A DNA stretch of 51,606 nt from SIG480 sp045649265 (GTDB lineage Bacteria; Bacillota; Clostridia; Oscillospirales; JAAYXM01): contig JAZRPO010000065.1 in the NCBI GenBank assembly GCA_045649265.1, positions 1-51,606 of the forward strand, given 5' to 3'. Positions within the stretch are counted from its first letter, which is position 1, and every line of letters begins with the position of its first letter. The notes beneath the pieces were generated by a model. It ran no database searches and was not told the origin of the DNA. It was given only the letters and a program-made list of their open reading frames with translations. Both the position numbers and the translations under genes were made by a program. Positions 13,809-23,256 of this stretch are shown here, one piece after another.

Positions 13809-15164
13809 CTATTCAAGCGCATGAATTTTCCTGAAGGTCTTCGAAAGGAAAACAAGACACAAAATAAGAGAAGCCACCTCTGCAATCGGGAAAGCAAACC
13901 ATACGAGGTTTAACACTCCTGCCTTTGACAGAAGCCATGCCGCCGGGATAAGGACAACAAGCTGGCGACAGATTGATATAAAGAGCGAGTGCATCGGATT
14001 TCCGATTGCCTGACAGACGGTGTTTACAATGATGCAAAATCCCGCAATTGCAAAGTGAGTTGCAATTATCCGAAGTGCAGGCACTCCCAGTTCAAGCATC
14101 TCCTGCGATGCGTTGAAAAATCCGAGAAGCTGCATCGGGAAGAGCTCAAATATAAGCGTTCCCACCGCCATAACCGTCATTGCGGAAATTATCGAAAGAG
14201 TTATGGTTTTTTTCACTCTACCCGCATTTTTCGCGCCGTAGTTATAAGAAATTATGGGGATCATTCCGTTATTAAGCCCGAAAACCGGCATAAAAATAAA
14301 GCTTTGAAGCTTGAAATACGCTCCGAAAACCGCAGTCGCAGTTGTTGAAAATCCAAGAAGAATTTTGTTGAGTGAGAAATTCATAACCGAGCCGACAGAC
14401 TGCATAAGAATTGACGGAAACCCGATTTTGTAAATTTTTGCTGCAATTTCCCTGTCAAAACGAATTTTCGAAAAAGAAATCTTTACTTCCTTGTTAACCT
14501 TCATATTTATTATGAGAGCAATTAACGCAGCAATTATCTGCCCCAAAACGGTTGCAATGGCTGCACCGGAAACTCCGAGCTTCGGCGCGCCCAGAAGCCC
14601 GAAAATTAGTATGGGGTCAAGAATAATATTTATAACTGCACCGATGAGCTGTGTAATCATTGCAAGCCCGGTTTTTCCCGTTGACTGCAAAAGCCTTTCA
14701 AAACAGAACTGAAAGAAAATCCCAAACGAAAAGATAAGACAAATGCTTGAATAAGCAGTTCCGTGTTCAACTATCTCCGCAACATTTGTCATAAGCGAAA
14801 AGAATGGGCGCGTTAAAAACATACCGATAAGCGCACAGACAACAGCAGAAAAAAAGCAAAGAATCATTCCGGTATTTGCCGATTTTTCAACTGTTTCACT
14901 GTCCTTTTCTCCAAGAGCACGGGAGAGGATTGCGTTCATACCGAGCGAAGTTCCGCCGCCGAATGCAATCATAATATTCTGTAAGGGAAATGCAAGCGAC
15001 ACCGCACTCAGCGCATTTTCCGAAATTCTTGAAACGAAGATGCTGTCAACAACATTATAAAATGCCTGAACGAGCATCGAAATCATCATCGGGATTGCCA
15101 TTCCTGCAAGAAGCCTTCCAACAGGAAGCACTCCCATTTTATTTTCGTGAATAGTATTTTCCAT
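13809..15164 (-). CDS. MATE family efflux transporter
   Basis: 451 aa with about 12 transmembrane helices. The start was set at the ATG giving MENTIHENKMGVLPVGRLL because this matches the family N-terminus; the AAAGGA site is distant (15 nt). Signature stretches are PMMISMLVQAFYNVVDSIFV, GGGTSLGMNAILSRALGEKD and GLNNGMIPIISYNYGAKN in the second half. Family members export cationic drugs or metabolites in exchange for Na+ or H+. The substrate is unknown. It is monocistronic, between the iron-sulfur genes and the tRNAs. Confidence 0.9.
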   Translation of the reverse strand: MENTIHENKMGVLPVGRLLAGMAIPMMISMLVQAFYNVVDSIFVSRISENALSAVSLAFPLQNIMIAFGGGTSLGMNAILSRALGEKDSETVEKSANTGMILCFFSAVVCALIGMFLTRPFFSLMTNVAEIVEHGTAYSSICLIFSFGIFFQFCFERLLQSTGKTGLAMITQLIGAVINIILDPILIFGLLGAPKLGVSGAAIATVLGQIIAALIALIINMKVNKEVKISFSKIRFDREIAAKIYKIGFPSILMQSVGSVMNFSLNKILLGFSTTATAVFGAYFKLQSFIFMPVFGLNNGMIPIISYNYGAKNAGRVKKTITLSIISAMTVMAVGTLIFELFPMQLLGFFNASQEMLELGVPALRIIATHFAIAGFCIIVNTVCQAIGNPMHSLFISICRQLVVLIPAAWLLSKAGVLNLVWFAFPIAEVASLILCLVFLSKTFRKIHALE

Positions 15165-15232
15165 GTTTTTTGCTATGTATCCTTTCAAGGTCCTCAACTA
15201 ACCGTTATCTATTACGGTTTTTATACAGTATG

Positions 15233-15661
15233 TTATTTCTTTGAGCAGCAATTTTCGCAGTCGTGGTCGCAGAGACCGAGCCCTGATGTATCTCTGCCCT
15301 GGCTCTTATAGTAGTCTGCGATTGCTGAACGGATTGCCTCCTCTGCAAGGACAGAGCAGTGAAGCTTCTCAGGCGGAAGCCCGTCAAGCGCCTCGGCAAC
15401 TGCCTTGTTTGTAAGCTTAAGAGCTTCTTCGATAGTTTTACCCTTGACCATTTCGGTCGCCATTGATGATGTTGCTACTGCAGCTCCGCAGCCGAATGTC
15501 TTAAACGAAACGTCTAAAATAACATCATTTTCAATCTTCATATATATTTTCATAATATCTCCGCACTTGGAGTTTCCTACCTGCCCTATGGCATTTGCGC
15601 CTTCAAGCTCGCCGACATTACGCGGATTTGAAAAATGGTCCAAAACTTTTTCGCTGTACAT
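15233..15661 (-). CDS. iscU: Iron-sulfur cluster assembly scaffold (IscU/NifU type)
   Basis: 142 aa. The three conserved cluster cysteines are seen in GNSKCGD, FGCGAAVATSS and LHCSVLAEEA, with Asp after the first Cys as in IscU. The start MYSEKVLDHFSNPRNVGEL is the family N-terminus. An extra C-terminal tail CDHDCENCCSKK adds four cysteines, as in clostridial NifU-type scaffolds. It receives sulfur from the cysteine desulfurase encoded 44 nt upstream and builds Fe-S clusters in the cytoplasm. Confidence 0.93.
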   Translation of the reverse strand: MYSEKVLDHFSNPRNVGELEGANAIGQVGNSKCGDIMKIYMKIENDVILDVSFKTFGCGAAVATSSMATEMVKGKTIEEALKLTNKAVAEALDGLPPEKLHCSVLAEEAIRSAIADYYKSQGRDTSGLGLCDHDCENCCSKK

Positions 15662-15705
15662 ATCTTTCTCCTTTTTTTACTTAGTTTTCATAAAAACCAG
15701 ACTTT

Positions 15706-16872
15706 TTATTCTTCCCACATCGGTTTTCCGTTTTCCCATACGGGCGACATTGCGCGAAGCCTCTCCGCAACCTTTCTGACCGCTTTGGCTATTATAAGCT
15801 CATCGCCCTCGGCATTGTCCTCACCGAGAGATAATCGAAGAGAGCCATGAGCAATATGATGCGGAAGCCCTATTGCAAGAAGCACGTGTGATGGGTCAAG
15901 AGATCCGGAAGAACAGGCAGAGCCTGAGCTTGCGCAGATTCCCTCATTGAACATATTAAGCAGCAGTGCCTCGCCCTCTATTCCCTCAACAATCATGCTT
16001 GCAAGTCCGGGCAGGCGATTTTTCCTGTCTCCCGTTATGCGGGTATATGGAATTTTCTCAACCTCTGCTATTAATCTGTCGCGCATTGCGGAAAGCCTTT
16101 TAATGTTTTCCTCCATATTCGCCTCTGCAAGGCGAGCCGCCTCGCCGAGACCAACAATATACGGAACATTTTCCGTTCCTGCACGGCGGCCTCGTTCCTG
16201 ACCACCGCCGCTGATAAGAGCATCAAGCTTTATCCCCGTACGAACATAAAGCGCGCCAACACCCTTTGGCGCCCCGATTTTATGGCCGGAAAGAGAGAGA
16301 AGGTCAATATTCATCTCGTCAACATTCATCGGAATATGTCCATATGCCTGAACTGCATCAGTGTGGAACAAAATCTCCCTTTCCTTTGCAATTTTTCCGA
16401 TTTCAGCAATCGGCTGAATTGTTCCTATCTCGTTATTTGCCGTCATTACGGATATAAGGATTGTATCCTTCCTTATAGCATTTGAAACGTTCTCAGGAGA
16501 AACTCTTCCCATTTCATCAACCGGCAGATATGTCACGGAAAATCCCTTTTTTTCAAGAGCCTTGCAGGTGTTGAGCACTGCCGGATGCTCAATTGATGAT
16601 GTGATTATATGCCCCTTTTCAAAGCGCGAGGCAACTCCGCGGATTGCCCAGTTGTCTGACTCGCTTCCGCAGCTTGTAAAAAATATTTCGCGCGCCTTTG
16701 CACCTATAACACGTGCAACGCTTGCCCGTGCCTCATCTACTGCGGCCTTTGCAGAATATGCAAAGGCATAAAGGCTTGACGGGTTTCCGTATTGCTCAGT
16801 GAAATACGGCATCATTTTTTCTATTACCTCCGGCTTAACTCTTGTTGTCGCCGAATTATCTGCATATATCAT
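15706..16872 (-). CDS. iscS: Cysteine desulfurase (IscS/NifS type)
   Basis: 388 aa from the ATG with AGGAG 9 nt upstream. It is a fold-type I PLP enzyme: MIYADNSATT at the N-terminus, His170 in HTDAVQAYG, PLP lysine at Lys198 (SLSGHKIGAPKG) and catalytic cysteine at about Cys320 in SGSACSSGS. It converts cysteine to alanine and passes the persulfide sulfur to IscU. It is transcribed in the order rnhA-iscS-iscU, 12 nt after rnhA. Clostridial members of this group also serve NifS-like roles. Confidence 0.94.
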   Translation of the reverse strand: MIYADNSATTRVKPEVIEKMMPYFTEQYGNPSSLYAFAYSAKAAVDEARASVARVIGAKAREIFFTSCGSESDNWAIRGVASRFEKGHIITSSIEHPAVLNTCKALEKKGFSVTYLPVDEMGRVSPENVSNAIRKDTILISVMTANNEIGTIQPIAEIGKIAKEREILFHTDAVQAYGHIPMNVDEMNIDLLSLSGHKIGAPKGVGALYVRTGIKLDALISGGGQERGRRAGTENVPYIVGLGEAARLAEANMEENIKRLSAMRDRLIAEVEKIPYTRITGDRKNRLPGLASMIVEGIEGEALLLNMFNEGICASSGSACSSGSLDPSHVLLAIGLPHHIAHGSLRLSLGEDNAEGDELIIAKAVRKVAERLRAMSPVWENGKPMWEE

Positions 16873-16884
16873 TAGTTTCAACTC

Positions 16885-17337
16885 CTATTTTTGCTCATCG
16901 CCCATATATTCCTTTGATTTTAAAACCGCAAGCAGGTCGCATCGGTTGTTTTTTTCATTACTTGCATGGCCCTTTACCCAAATAAATGAAACCTTGTGGA
17001 TTTCAAGAAGCGACAGAAGCTTATCCCACAACTCGGGATTTAATGCTTTTTCTCTTTTATTTCGCATCCACCCGTTTGCTTTCCATTTTCTTGCCCAACC
17101 CTTTTCAATACCGTCAACCACATAGCGGCTGTCGGTGAAAAGGTCAACCTCACACGGTTCACGCAAGGCGGAAAGAGCCTCTATCACTCCGCAAAGCTCC
17201 ATGCGGTTGTTTGTGGTTTGCTTTTCGCCTCCGGAGAGCTCTTTTTCTTTTCCCATATATTCAAGTATTGCGCCCCAGCCTCCCGGCCCGGGATTGCCGG
17301 AGCAAGCGCCGTCAGTGTAAATTGAAACCTTCTTCAT
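16885..17337 (-). CDS. rnhA: Ribonuclease HI
   Basis: 150 aa. The four catalytic carboxylates are visible: Asp9 (IYTDGACSGNPGPGG), Glu47 (TTNNRMEL), Asp69 (FTDSRYVV) and Asp134 (NNRCDLLA), plus His124 in VKGHASNEKN. It degrades RNA in RNA:DNA hybrids such as R-loops and Okazaki primers. It heads an rnhA-iscS-iscU cluster and begins 64 nt after the gyrA stop, with a REP-like palindrome between them. Confidence 0.95.
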   Translation of the reverse strand: MKKVSIYTDGACSGNPGPGGWGAILEYMGKEKELSGGEKQTTNNRMELCGVIEALSALREPCEVDLFTDSRYVVDGIEKGWARKWKANGWMRNKREKALNPELWDKLLSLLEIHKVSFIWVKGHASNEKNNRCDLLAVLKSKEYMGDEQK

Positions 17338-17363
17338 TTAAAACCTCGCCTGAGAATGTTTTT

Positions 17364-17391
17364 GGGCGACCGCTCAGGGTCGCCCCTACAC
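17364..17391. repeat. REP-like palindromic element
   Basis: GGGCGACC (17364-17371) and GGTCGCCC (17378-17385) pair around a 6-nt loop and are followed by CTACA. On the other strand this reads TGTAGGGGCGACC. I recognise this as a form of dispersed palindrome seen in gut Clostridia. On the minus strand, which gyrA uses, it is followed by A residues, so it is not a terminator for gyrA. Confidence 0.65.
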
Positions 17392-17401
17392 AAAACTTCG
17401 T

Positions 17402-19885
17402 TTATTCCTCTGCGCTTTCCGACACTGCTTCCTCTTCCTCATGCGGTGCTGCCGCAACAGAAATAACCTTTACGCCCTCTCCGACACGCATGAGAATTAC
17501 TCCGCGCGTAACACGGCCCAAGCAGCTTATGTCGCGAGCCGGCAGACGGATAATAATACCATCATTTGAGATAATCATAACATCTTGTGAGTCATCAACC
17601 ATTATAACGCTTGCTATCTCGCCTGTCTTTTCACTGATGTTATAGTTCATGATACCCTTACCATAACGGCTTTGGAGGCGATATTCGGAAACCTCTGTCC
17701 TCTTTCCGAGGCCGTTTTCCGTAACAGTCAGGATGTCCTTGCCCTCGCATATTGCTGCAGCTCCGATAAGGTAATCTCCTTCTTTTAAGTCAATTCCGTA
17801 AACTCCGCCGGCTTCTCGGCCTGTTGAACGGATATCGGTTGCCGCAAAACGAATAGCCATGCCCTTTCGGGTTGCAAGCATAATCTCGCTCTTCTCATCC
17901 GTAAGCATTACGGAAATGAGCTCATCCTCATCGTCAAGACCGATAGCGCGAACACCTGCTTTTCTCGTTGAATCAACTCTTGAAAGCGCAATTCTCTTTA
18001 CTATTCCGTTCTTTGTGGCCATAACGAGATAATGCTCATCGTTAAACTCCTTGATTGAGAGCATCGTCGTAACCTTCTCATCGGGCTCAAATGCAATTAG
18101 GTTTACTATATTCATTCCCACTGCCGTGCGGCTTGATTCAGGAATATTAAATCCCTTCATGCGATACATTCTTCCGCGTGTGGTAAAGAACAGAATGTAA
18201 TCGTGGCTTGATGCCGTGAACATGGTTTCAACAAAGTCCTCTTCCTTCTGCTTCATAGCAGAAACGCCCCGACCTCCACGGTTCTGCGAGCGGTAAACCG
18301 AAATTGGCATGCGCTTGATATATCCACGGTGAGTAAGTGTGTATGCACAATCCTCAACGGGAATCAGGTCCTCAATGTCAATTTCGTTATCAATCGGACA
18401 AATCTCAGTTCTTCTTTCATCTCCGTATTTTGAACGGATTACAAGGAGCTCATCTTTAAGTATTCCTGCAACAAGCGCATCAGATTCAAGAACCTCCTTG
18501 CAATATGCAATTTTCTTCATGAGCTCATTATATTCCGCATCAATCTTTTCGCGTTCAAGTCCCTGCAATCTTGCGAGACGCATATCAAGAACAGCCTGCG
18601 CCTGAACATCGCTCATTCCGAAGGTTTCCATAAGGCGTATCTTTGCATCATCATAGCTTGTGCGGATTATCTTGATAATTTCGTCAATATGGTCAAGAGC
18701 AATCCTGAGCCCTTCAAGAATATGAGCTCTCGCCTCTGCTTTTTTGAGCTCAAAAGCAGTTCTGCGACGGATAACATCCTTCTGGAACAGTATGTAGTTA
18801 TCAAGAATGTCGCGGAGGGAAAGGGTTTTGGGCTTATTGTCAACAAGGGCAAGAAGAATAACGCCGAAGGTTGACTGCATCTGTGTATGCTTAAAGAGTA
18901 AATTGAGAACAACTTGCGGATTTGCTGACCTTGAAAGCTCAATTACAACGCGCATACCCTCGCGGCTTGACTCGTCCTGAATGTTTGTGATTCCCTCGAT
19001 GGTTTTATTCTTTACAAGCTCAGCTATATGCTCAATAAGGCGCGCCTTATTGACCATATACGGAAGCTCTGTTGCAACGATTCTGTATCTTCCGTTGTCA
19101 AACTCCTCTATCTCCGTCTTTGCACGGACCTTAAGAAGACCTTTTCCCGTTGCATATGCCGCACGGATGCCTGCCATACCCATAATAATGCCGGCAGTCG
19201 GAAAGTCCGGACCCTTAATATGCTCCATTATATCAGCAAGCGTTGCCTCGGGATTATCAATAATCTCGATAACCGCATCTATAACCTCAGAAAGATTATG
19301 CGGAGGAATGTTTGTTGTCATACCGACGGCAATACCGTTACTTCCGTTTACAAGGAGTGACGGAATTCGTGACGGAAGAACTGACGGCTCTTCGTGGTAA
19401 CCGTCAAAGTTCGGAACAAAATCAACGGTTTCTTTATCTATATCTGCAAGCATTTCAAGGGCAATTTTTGAAAGCCTTGCTTCCGTATAACGGTATGCAG
19501 CGGCAGGGTCACCATCAATCGAACCGAAGTTTCCCTGCCCGTCAACCATCGGGTAACGCAGGGAGAACGGCTGTGCCATACGGACCATTGCATCATAAAC
19601 AGATGAGTCGCCGTGGGGGTGATATTTACCGAGAACGTCACCAACAGTAGTTGCGCTCTTTCTGTATGCCTTGTCGGGAGTAAGCCCTGCTTCGTACATT
19701 GTATAGAGAATTCTGCGGTGAACGGGCTTTAAGCCGTCGCGGACATCCGGAAGCGCACGACCTACTATAACGGACATTGAATAATCTATGTATGCCCGCT
19801 TCATCTCCTGATTAAGTTCAACATCTATAATCTTTTCGATTTCAAGATGGTTTAAAGGTTTGTCGTTTTTATTTGTTTTAGACAT
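17402..19885 (-). CDS. gyrA: DNA gyrase subunit A
   Basis: 827 aa, normal for Firmicutes GyrA. The N-terminal breakage-reunion domain has the catalytic Tyr133 in AAYRYTEARL. The quinolone-resistance region reads HGDSSVYDAM, with Ser94 and Asp98 at the positions of E. coli Ser83 and Asp87, so no classic resistance change is present. The C-terminal beta-pinwheel carries a GyrA-box variant QNRGGRG (usual QRRGGKG), so supercoiling is expected. It follows gyrB by 21 nt on the same strand. Confidence 0.97.
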   Translation of the reverse strand: MSKTNKNDKPLNHLEIEKIIDVELNQEMKRAYIDYSMSVIVGRALPDVRDGLKPVHRRILYTMYEAGLTPDKAYRKSATTVGDVLGKYHPHGDSSVYDAMVRMAQPFSLRYPMVDGQGNFGSIDGDPAAAYRYTEARLSKIALEMLADIDKETVDFVPNFDGYHEEPSVLPSRIPSLLVNGSNGIAVGMTTNIPPHNLSEVIDAVIEIIDNPEATLADIMEHIKGPDFPTAGIIMGMAGIRAAYATGKGLLKVRAKTEIEEFDNGRYRIVATELPYMVNKARLIEHIAELVKNKTIEGITNIQDESSREGMRVVIELSRSANPQVVLNLLFKHTQMQSTFGVILLALVDNKPKTLSLRDILDNYILFQKDVIRRRTAFELKKAEARAHILEGLRIALDHIDEIIKIIRTSYDDAKIRLMETFGMSDVQAQAVLDMRLARLQGLEREKIDAEYNELMKKIAYCKEVLESDALVAGILKDELLVIRSKYGDERRTEICPIDNEIDIEDLIPVEDCAYTLTHRGYIKRMPISVYRSQNRGGRGVSAMKQKEEDFVETMFTASSHDYILFFTTRGRMYRMKGFNIPESSRTAVGMNIVNLIAFEPDEKVTTMLSIKEFNDEHYLVMATKNGIVKRIALSRVDSTRKAGVRAIGLDDEDELISVMLTDEKSEIMLATRKGMAIRFAATDIRSTGREAGGVYGIDLKEGDYLIGAAAICEGKDILTVTENGLGKRTEVSEYRLQSRYGKGIMNYNISEKTGEIASVIMVDDSQDVMIISNDGIIIRLPARDISCLGRVTRGVILMRVGEGVKVISVAAAPHEEEEAVSESAEE

Positions 19886-19906
19886 ATGTGTTTACCTCTT
19901 CTTTAA

Positions 19907-21823
19907 CTAAATGTCAAGATTTGTTACATAGCCTGCATTTGCTTCGATAAACTCGCGCCTCGGCTCAACCTTCTCTCCCATAAGAAGAGTGAATGTTTCG
20001 TCTGCGGCAATCGCATCTTCAAGCGTAACACGGGCAAGCACACGGTTTTCTGGATTCATGGTAGTCTCCCAAAGCTGCTCGGGGTTCATTTCACCAAGGC
20101 CCTTGAAGCGTTGGATTTTTGAATCCTCGCCAACCTCCGCAAGAGCTTGCGGAAGGCTTTTTTCATCGTAAACGTATTTTTCCTTTTTCCCTTTATAGAC
20201 CTTATAAAGCGGAGGCATCGCGAAATATATGTGCCCCGCCTCTACAAGCGGCCTCATAAAGCGGAAGAAGAACGTCAAAAGGAGCGTTCTGATATGCGCA
20301 CCGTCAACGTCGGCATCGGACATAATAACAACCTTGTGATAACGAAGCTTTTCAAGATTGCAGTCATCAAGGATTCCTGTTCCGAGCGCTGCAATAACAG
20401 GCGAGAGCTTGTCATTGTTATAAATCTTATCTGCTCTTGCCTTTTCAACATTGAGCATTTTTCCCCAGAGCGCCAGAATTGCCTGGAAACGGCGATCGCG
20501 GCCTTCCTTTGCGCTTCCTGCTGCAGAATCTCCCTCAACGATATAAATTTCGGTAAGACGCGGGTCCTTTTCCTGACAATCCGCAAGCTTTCCGGGAAGC
20601 GAAAGCGAATCAAGCGGACCTTTTCTCCTTGCGTTTTCCTTTGCTCTCCGTGCCGCCTCTCTTGCGTGCGCGGCATCTATGGTCTTTCCGACAATCACAC
20701 GTGCAACCTTAGGGTTTTCCTCAAAGAAGGTTGAGAGCTTATCGTTTACCATGTTTGTAACAAGCGTTCTGACGGCGGCATTGCCGAGCTTTGTTTTAGT
20801 TTGCCCCTCAAACTGAGCTTCAAGCACCTTAACGGAGATTATGCAGGTAAGCCCTTCGAGCATATCAGTGCCCTCGAGCTTTTCATCATCCTTTATCATT
20901 TTATTTTTTCTTGCGTAGTCGTTAATAACTCGGGTAAGCGCTGCCTTAAAGCCGGTTTCGTGCATTCCCCCCTCGGTTGTGTTGATATTGTTTGCAAATG
21001 AAAGAATGTTTGCATTATAACCGTCGTTATACTGCATTGCTACCTCAGCAATGTTATCGTCTCTCTCACCTGAAACATAAATAACCTCAGAGTGAATAAC
21101 GTCCTTTTTAATCTTCGCGTTTAAGTACTCTACAAACGAACAGATTCCACCCTCATAGCAGAATTCTTCGCTCTTTTTTTCTCCGCTGCTCTCGCGCGAA
21201 TCTGTCAGAACGATTTTTATTCCCGCATTTAAAAATGCCTGCTGTTGAAGCCTCTTTCTTAAAATCTCATAGCTGAAAATGGTGGTATCAAAAATCTCTG
21301 CATCGGGCTTGAATCTGATTTTTGTTCCGGTTTCTGTTCCTTTGCCGATAATTTTAATCGGAGTTTCAACCTCACCACGGATAAATCTCATATAATGAAC
21401 ATTCTCTCCGTCACAGACCTCAACATCGAGCCATTCGGAAAGCGCATTAACAACGGAAGCACCAACACCGTGGAGACCTCCCGAAACCTTATATCCGCCT
21501 CCGCCGAACTTTCCTCCGGCATGGAGAACAGTAAATACTACTTCAAGTGCGCTCTTTCCGGTAGCGTGAGTACCTGTCGGGATTCCTCGGCCGTTATCCG
21601 TAACGCAGATAATGTCACCCTCGCAAATTTCTACCGTAATGCAAGAGCAATATCCTGCAAGAGCTTCATCTATAGCATTGTCAACTATTTCATAAACAAG
21701 GTGATGAAGGCCTTGCTCTGCTGTTGAGCCTATGTACATACCCGGGCGGCGACGCACCGCTTCCAGCCCCTCAAGCACCTGAATGTTACTTTCGTCATAG
21801 CTCCCGTTTACTTTTTCAGGCAT
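19907..21823 (-). CDS. gyrB: DNA gyrase subunit B
   Basis: 638 aa from the ATG with GGAGG 8 nt upstream (an upstream in-frame TTG has no ribosome site). The GHKL ATPase domain shows YEIVDNAIDEALAG, VTDNGRGIPTG and GGGGYKVSGGLHGVG. The TOPRIM part has EGDSAAGSAKEGRDR and DADVDGAHIRTLLLTFFFR, and the end GEKVEPRREFIEANA matches GyrB. Together with GyrA it introduces negative supercoils. It is part of the dnaN-recF-remB-gyrB-gyrA cluster. Confidence 0.97.
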   Translation of the reverse strand: MPEKVNGSYDESNIQVLEGLEAVRRRPGMYIGSTAEQGLHHLVYEIVDNAIDEALAGYCSCITVEICEGDIICVTDNGRGIPTGTHATGKSALEVVFTVLHAGGKFGGGGYKVSGGLHGVGASVVNALSEWLDVEVCDGENVHYMRFIRGEVETPIKIIGKGTETGTKIRFKPDAEIFDTTIFSYEILRKRLQQQAFLNAGIKIVLTDSRESSGEKKSEEFCYEGGICSFVEYLNAKIKKDVIHSEVIYVSGERDDNIAEVAMQYNDGYNANILSFANNINTTEGGMHETGFKAALTRVINDYARKNKMIKDDEKLEGTDMLEGLTCIISVKVLEAQFEGQTKTKLGNAAVRTLVTNMVNDKLSTFFEENPKVARVIVGKTIDAAHAREAARRAKENARRKGPLDSLSLPGKLADCQEKDPRLTEIYIVEGDSAAGSAKEGRDRRFQAILALWGKMLNVEKARADKIYNNDKLSPVIAALGTGILDDCNLEKLRYHKVVIMSDADVDGAHIRTLLLTFFFRFMRPLVEAGHIYFAMPPLYKVYKGKKEKYVYDEKSLPQALAEVGEDSKIQRFKGLGEMNPEQLWETTMNPENRVLARVTLEDAIAADETFTLLMGEKVEPRREFIEANAGYVTNLDI

Positions 21824-21863
21824 AAGAATTTCCTCCGATTTCTGATAAATATACAAAAGTTAA

Positions 21864-22130
21864 TCAATTTTCTGTTTCAATAAGTTCTTCGCAACGTATC
21901 TTCAACGTCTGCGGAGAAATTTGAGATATATAAACTCTTTCCTTGTTATCCTCGCGGGTAACGATAAAGGAACGGGGAATATCATCACAAACATTTATAA
22001 CATGTTTTGTTTTTTCCTTTTTTGAGAGAAATGCTTTTGTTCTCTTTGACTGAGATGTAATTTCAAGATCAAAAATTCCTATTATTGAGCTCTTTGAAAT
22101 AAGCTTTCCTCTCCCTATATGGAGAAACAC
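21864..22130 (-). CDS. remB: DUF370 family protein, RemB/YaaB-like
   Basis: 88 aa from a GTG preceded by AAGGAG at 8 nt; the longer frame would overlap recF and does not fit the family start. MFLHIGRGKLISKSSIIGIFDLE is the DUF370 pattern (compare B. subtilis RemB, MYIHIG...). RemA and RemB proteins regulate biofilm matrix genes in Bacillus. The gene's place between recF and gyrB is the standard Firmicutes one. The role here is unproven. Confidence 0.88.
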   Translation of the reverse strand: MFLHIGRGKLISKSSIIGIFDLEITSQSKRTKAFLSKKEKTKHVINVCDDIPRSFIVTREDNKERVYISQISPQTLKIRCEELIETEN

Positions 22131-22143
22131 AGCATCATCTCCT

Positions 22144-23253
22144 TTATTTGCTTTCTTCGGCAATAATTTTGCCACAGCTTACGGTAAAAATCTTACCGTG
22201 AAAAAACTCCGAAAACATTGACGAATCGCAACCGGTTATAATCGTCTGCCCTCGGTTTGCATCGTTAATAAGATAGTCGCGGCGGGACTGGTCAAGCTCG
22301 CTCAAAACATCATCAAGCAGGAGAATTGGCTTCTCTCCCGAATCCTTTTCAAAGATTTCGTGTTCTGCCGATTTAAGTGCTAAAACCGCCGACCTTATCT
22401 GACCCTGAGAGCCAAAGTCACGAGCGCTTTTTCCGTTAATCTCAACAGAAAAGTCATCCCGATGCGCCCCAATCAGACACATTCCTGAGGAAAGCTCTGC
22501 CTTTCTTCTCTCCTTTAAATGATAAATGAGCCTTTTTTTGTTTTCTTCATCCGATGTGTTTTCTATAGAGCTTGCGCATGAATATATAAGAGAAAGCTCT
22601 TCCTTTCCCCCTGAAAGCTCTTTTCCTACACGCAAAATTATTTTATTTGCTTTATCTAAAAATTCTCCGCGCTCTTTTACTATATAAGAATATACCTCTG
22701 AAAGCTTTTCATCGAGAATATCGAGAAAATCAAAATATTTTTCTCTTCCCGTCTCCATTTTTAATATTCTTTTTTTGTTTTCAATTATCTTGTTATGCTC
22801 AGCAAGTGCTCTTATATATGACGGCCTCATCTGAGAAATTGCAATGTTCAAAAATCTTCTTCTTACAGAAGGCCCGTCTTTAATGAGCTTTAAATCATCA
22901 GGCGAAAAAACAACGGTTTTTATAAGCCCAATGTGTTCTGACGGTCTTTTTTCTTCTATTCCGTTAACAATTATTTTCCTGGCGCCGTTCTTTATTTTGC
23001 AAAGAACATCAAACTTTCTTCCGTAAGCTTCAAAGCTTCCGTTAATCAAAGCTTCTTCTTCTCCGCTCATTACAGCGTCAAAATCCTTTGAAGAACGAAA
23101 TGTTTTCAGGCAGGAAAGATAGAAAATTGATTCAATAAGATTTGTCTTTCCCTGTGCGTTTTCTCCAAATATAAGATTTTGACCCTCACAAAAAGAAACT
23201 TCTGCCGATTTATAATTTCGAAAATTTTGAAGAGACAGATTTTCTATTCTCAT
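22144..23253 (-). CDS. recF: DNA replication and repair protein RecF
   Basis: 369 aa. MRIENLSLQNFRNYKSAEVSF, then Walker A FGENAQGKTNLIES, signature region FGSQGQIRSAVLALKSAE and Walker B PILLLDDVLSELD are diagnostic of RecF. It loads RecA at gaps with RecO and RecR. The start lies 3 nt after the dnaN stop without its own clear ribosome site, so translation is probably coupled. The S4-domain gene yaaA, usually between dnaN and recF in Firmicutes, is absent. Confidence 0.96.
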   Translation of the reverse strand: MRIENLSLQNFRNYKSAEVSFCEGQNLIFGENAQGKTNLIESIFYLSCLKTFRSSKDFDAVMSGEEEALINGSFEAYGRKFDVLCKIKNGARKIIVNGIEEKRPSEHIGLIKTVVFSPDDLKLIKDGPSVRRRFLNIAISQMRPSYIRALAEHNKIIENKKRILKMETGREKYFDFLDILDEKLSEVYSYIVKERGEFLDKANKIILRVGKELSGGKEELSLIYSCASSIENTSDEENKKRLIYHLKERRKAELSSGMCLIGAHRDDFSVEINGKSARDFGSQGQIRSAVLALKSAEHEIFEKDSGEKPILLLDDVLSELDQSRRDYLINDANRGQTIITGCDSSMFSEFFHGKIFTVSCGKIIAEESK

Positions 23254-23256
23254 TTT

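Noticed and set aside
15199..15232. AACCGT/ACGGTT hairpin after iscU as the iscU terminator
   Set aside because: The T-run follows only on the plus strand, whereas iscU is on the minus strand.
17402..17404. REP palindrome as gyrA terminator
   Set aside because: On the minus strand the stem is followed by A residues, not T residues.
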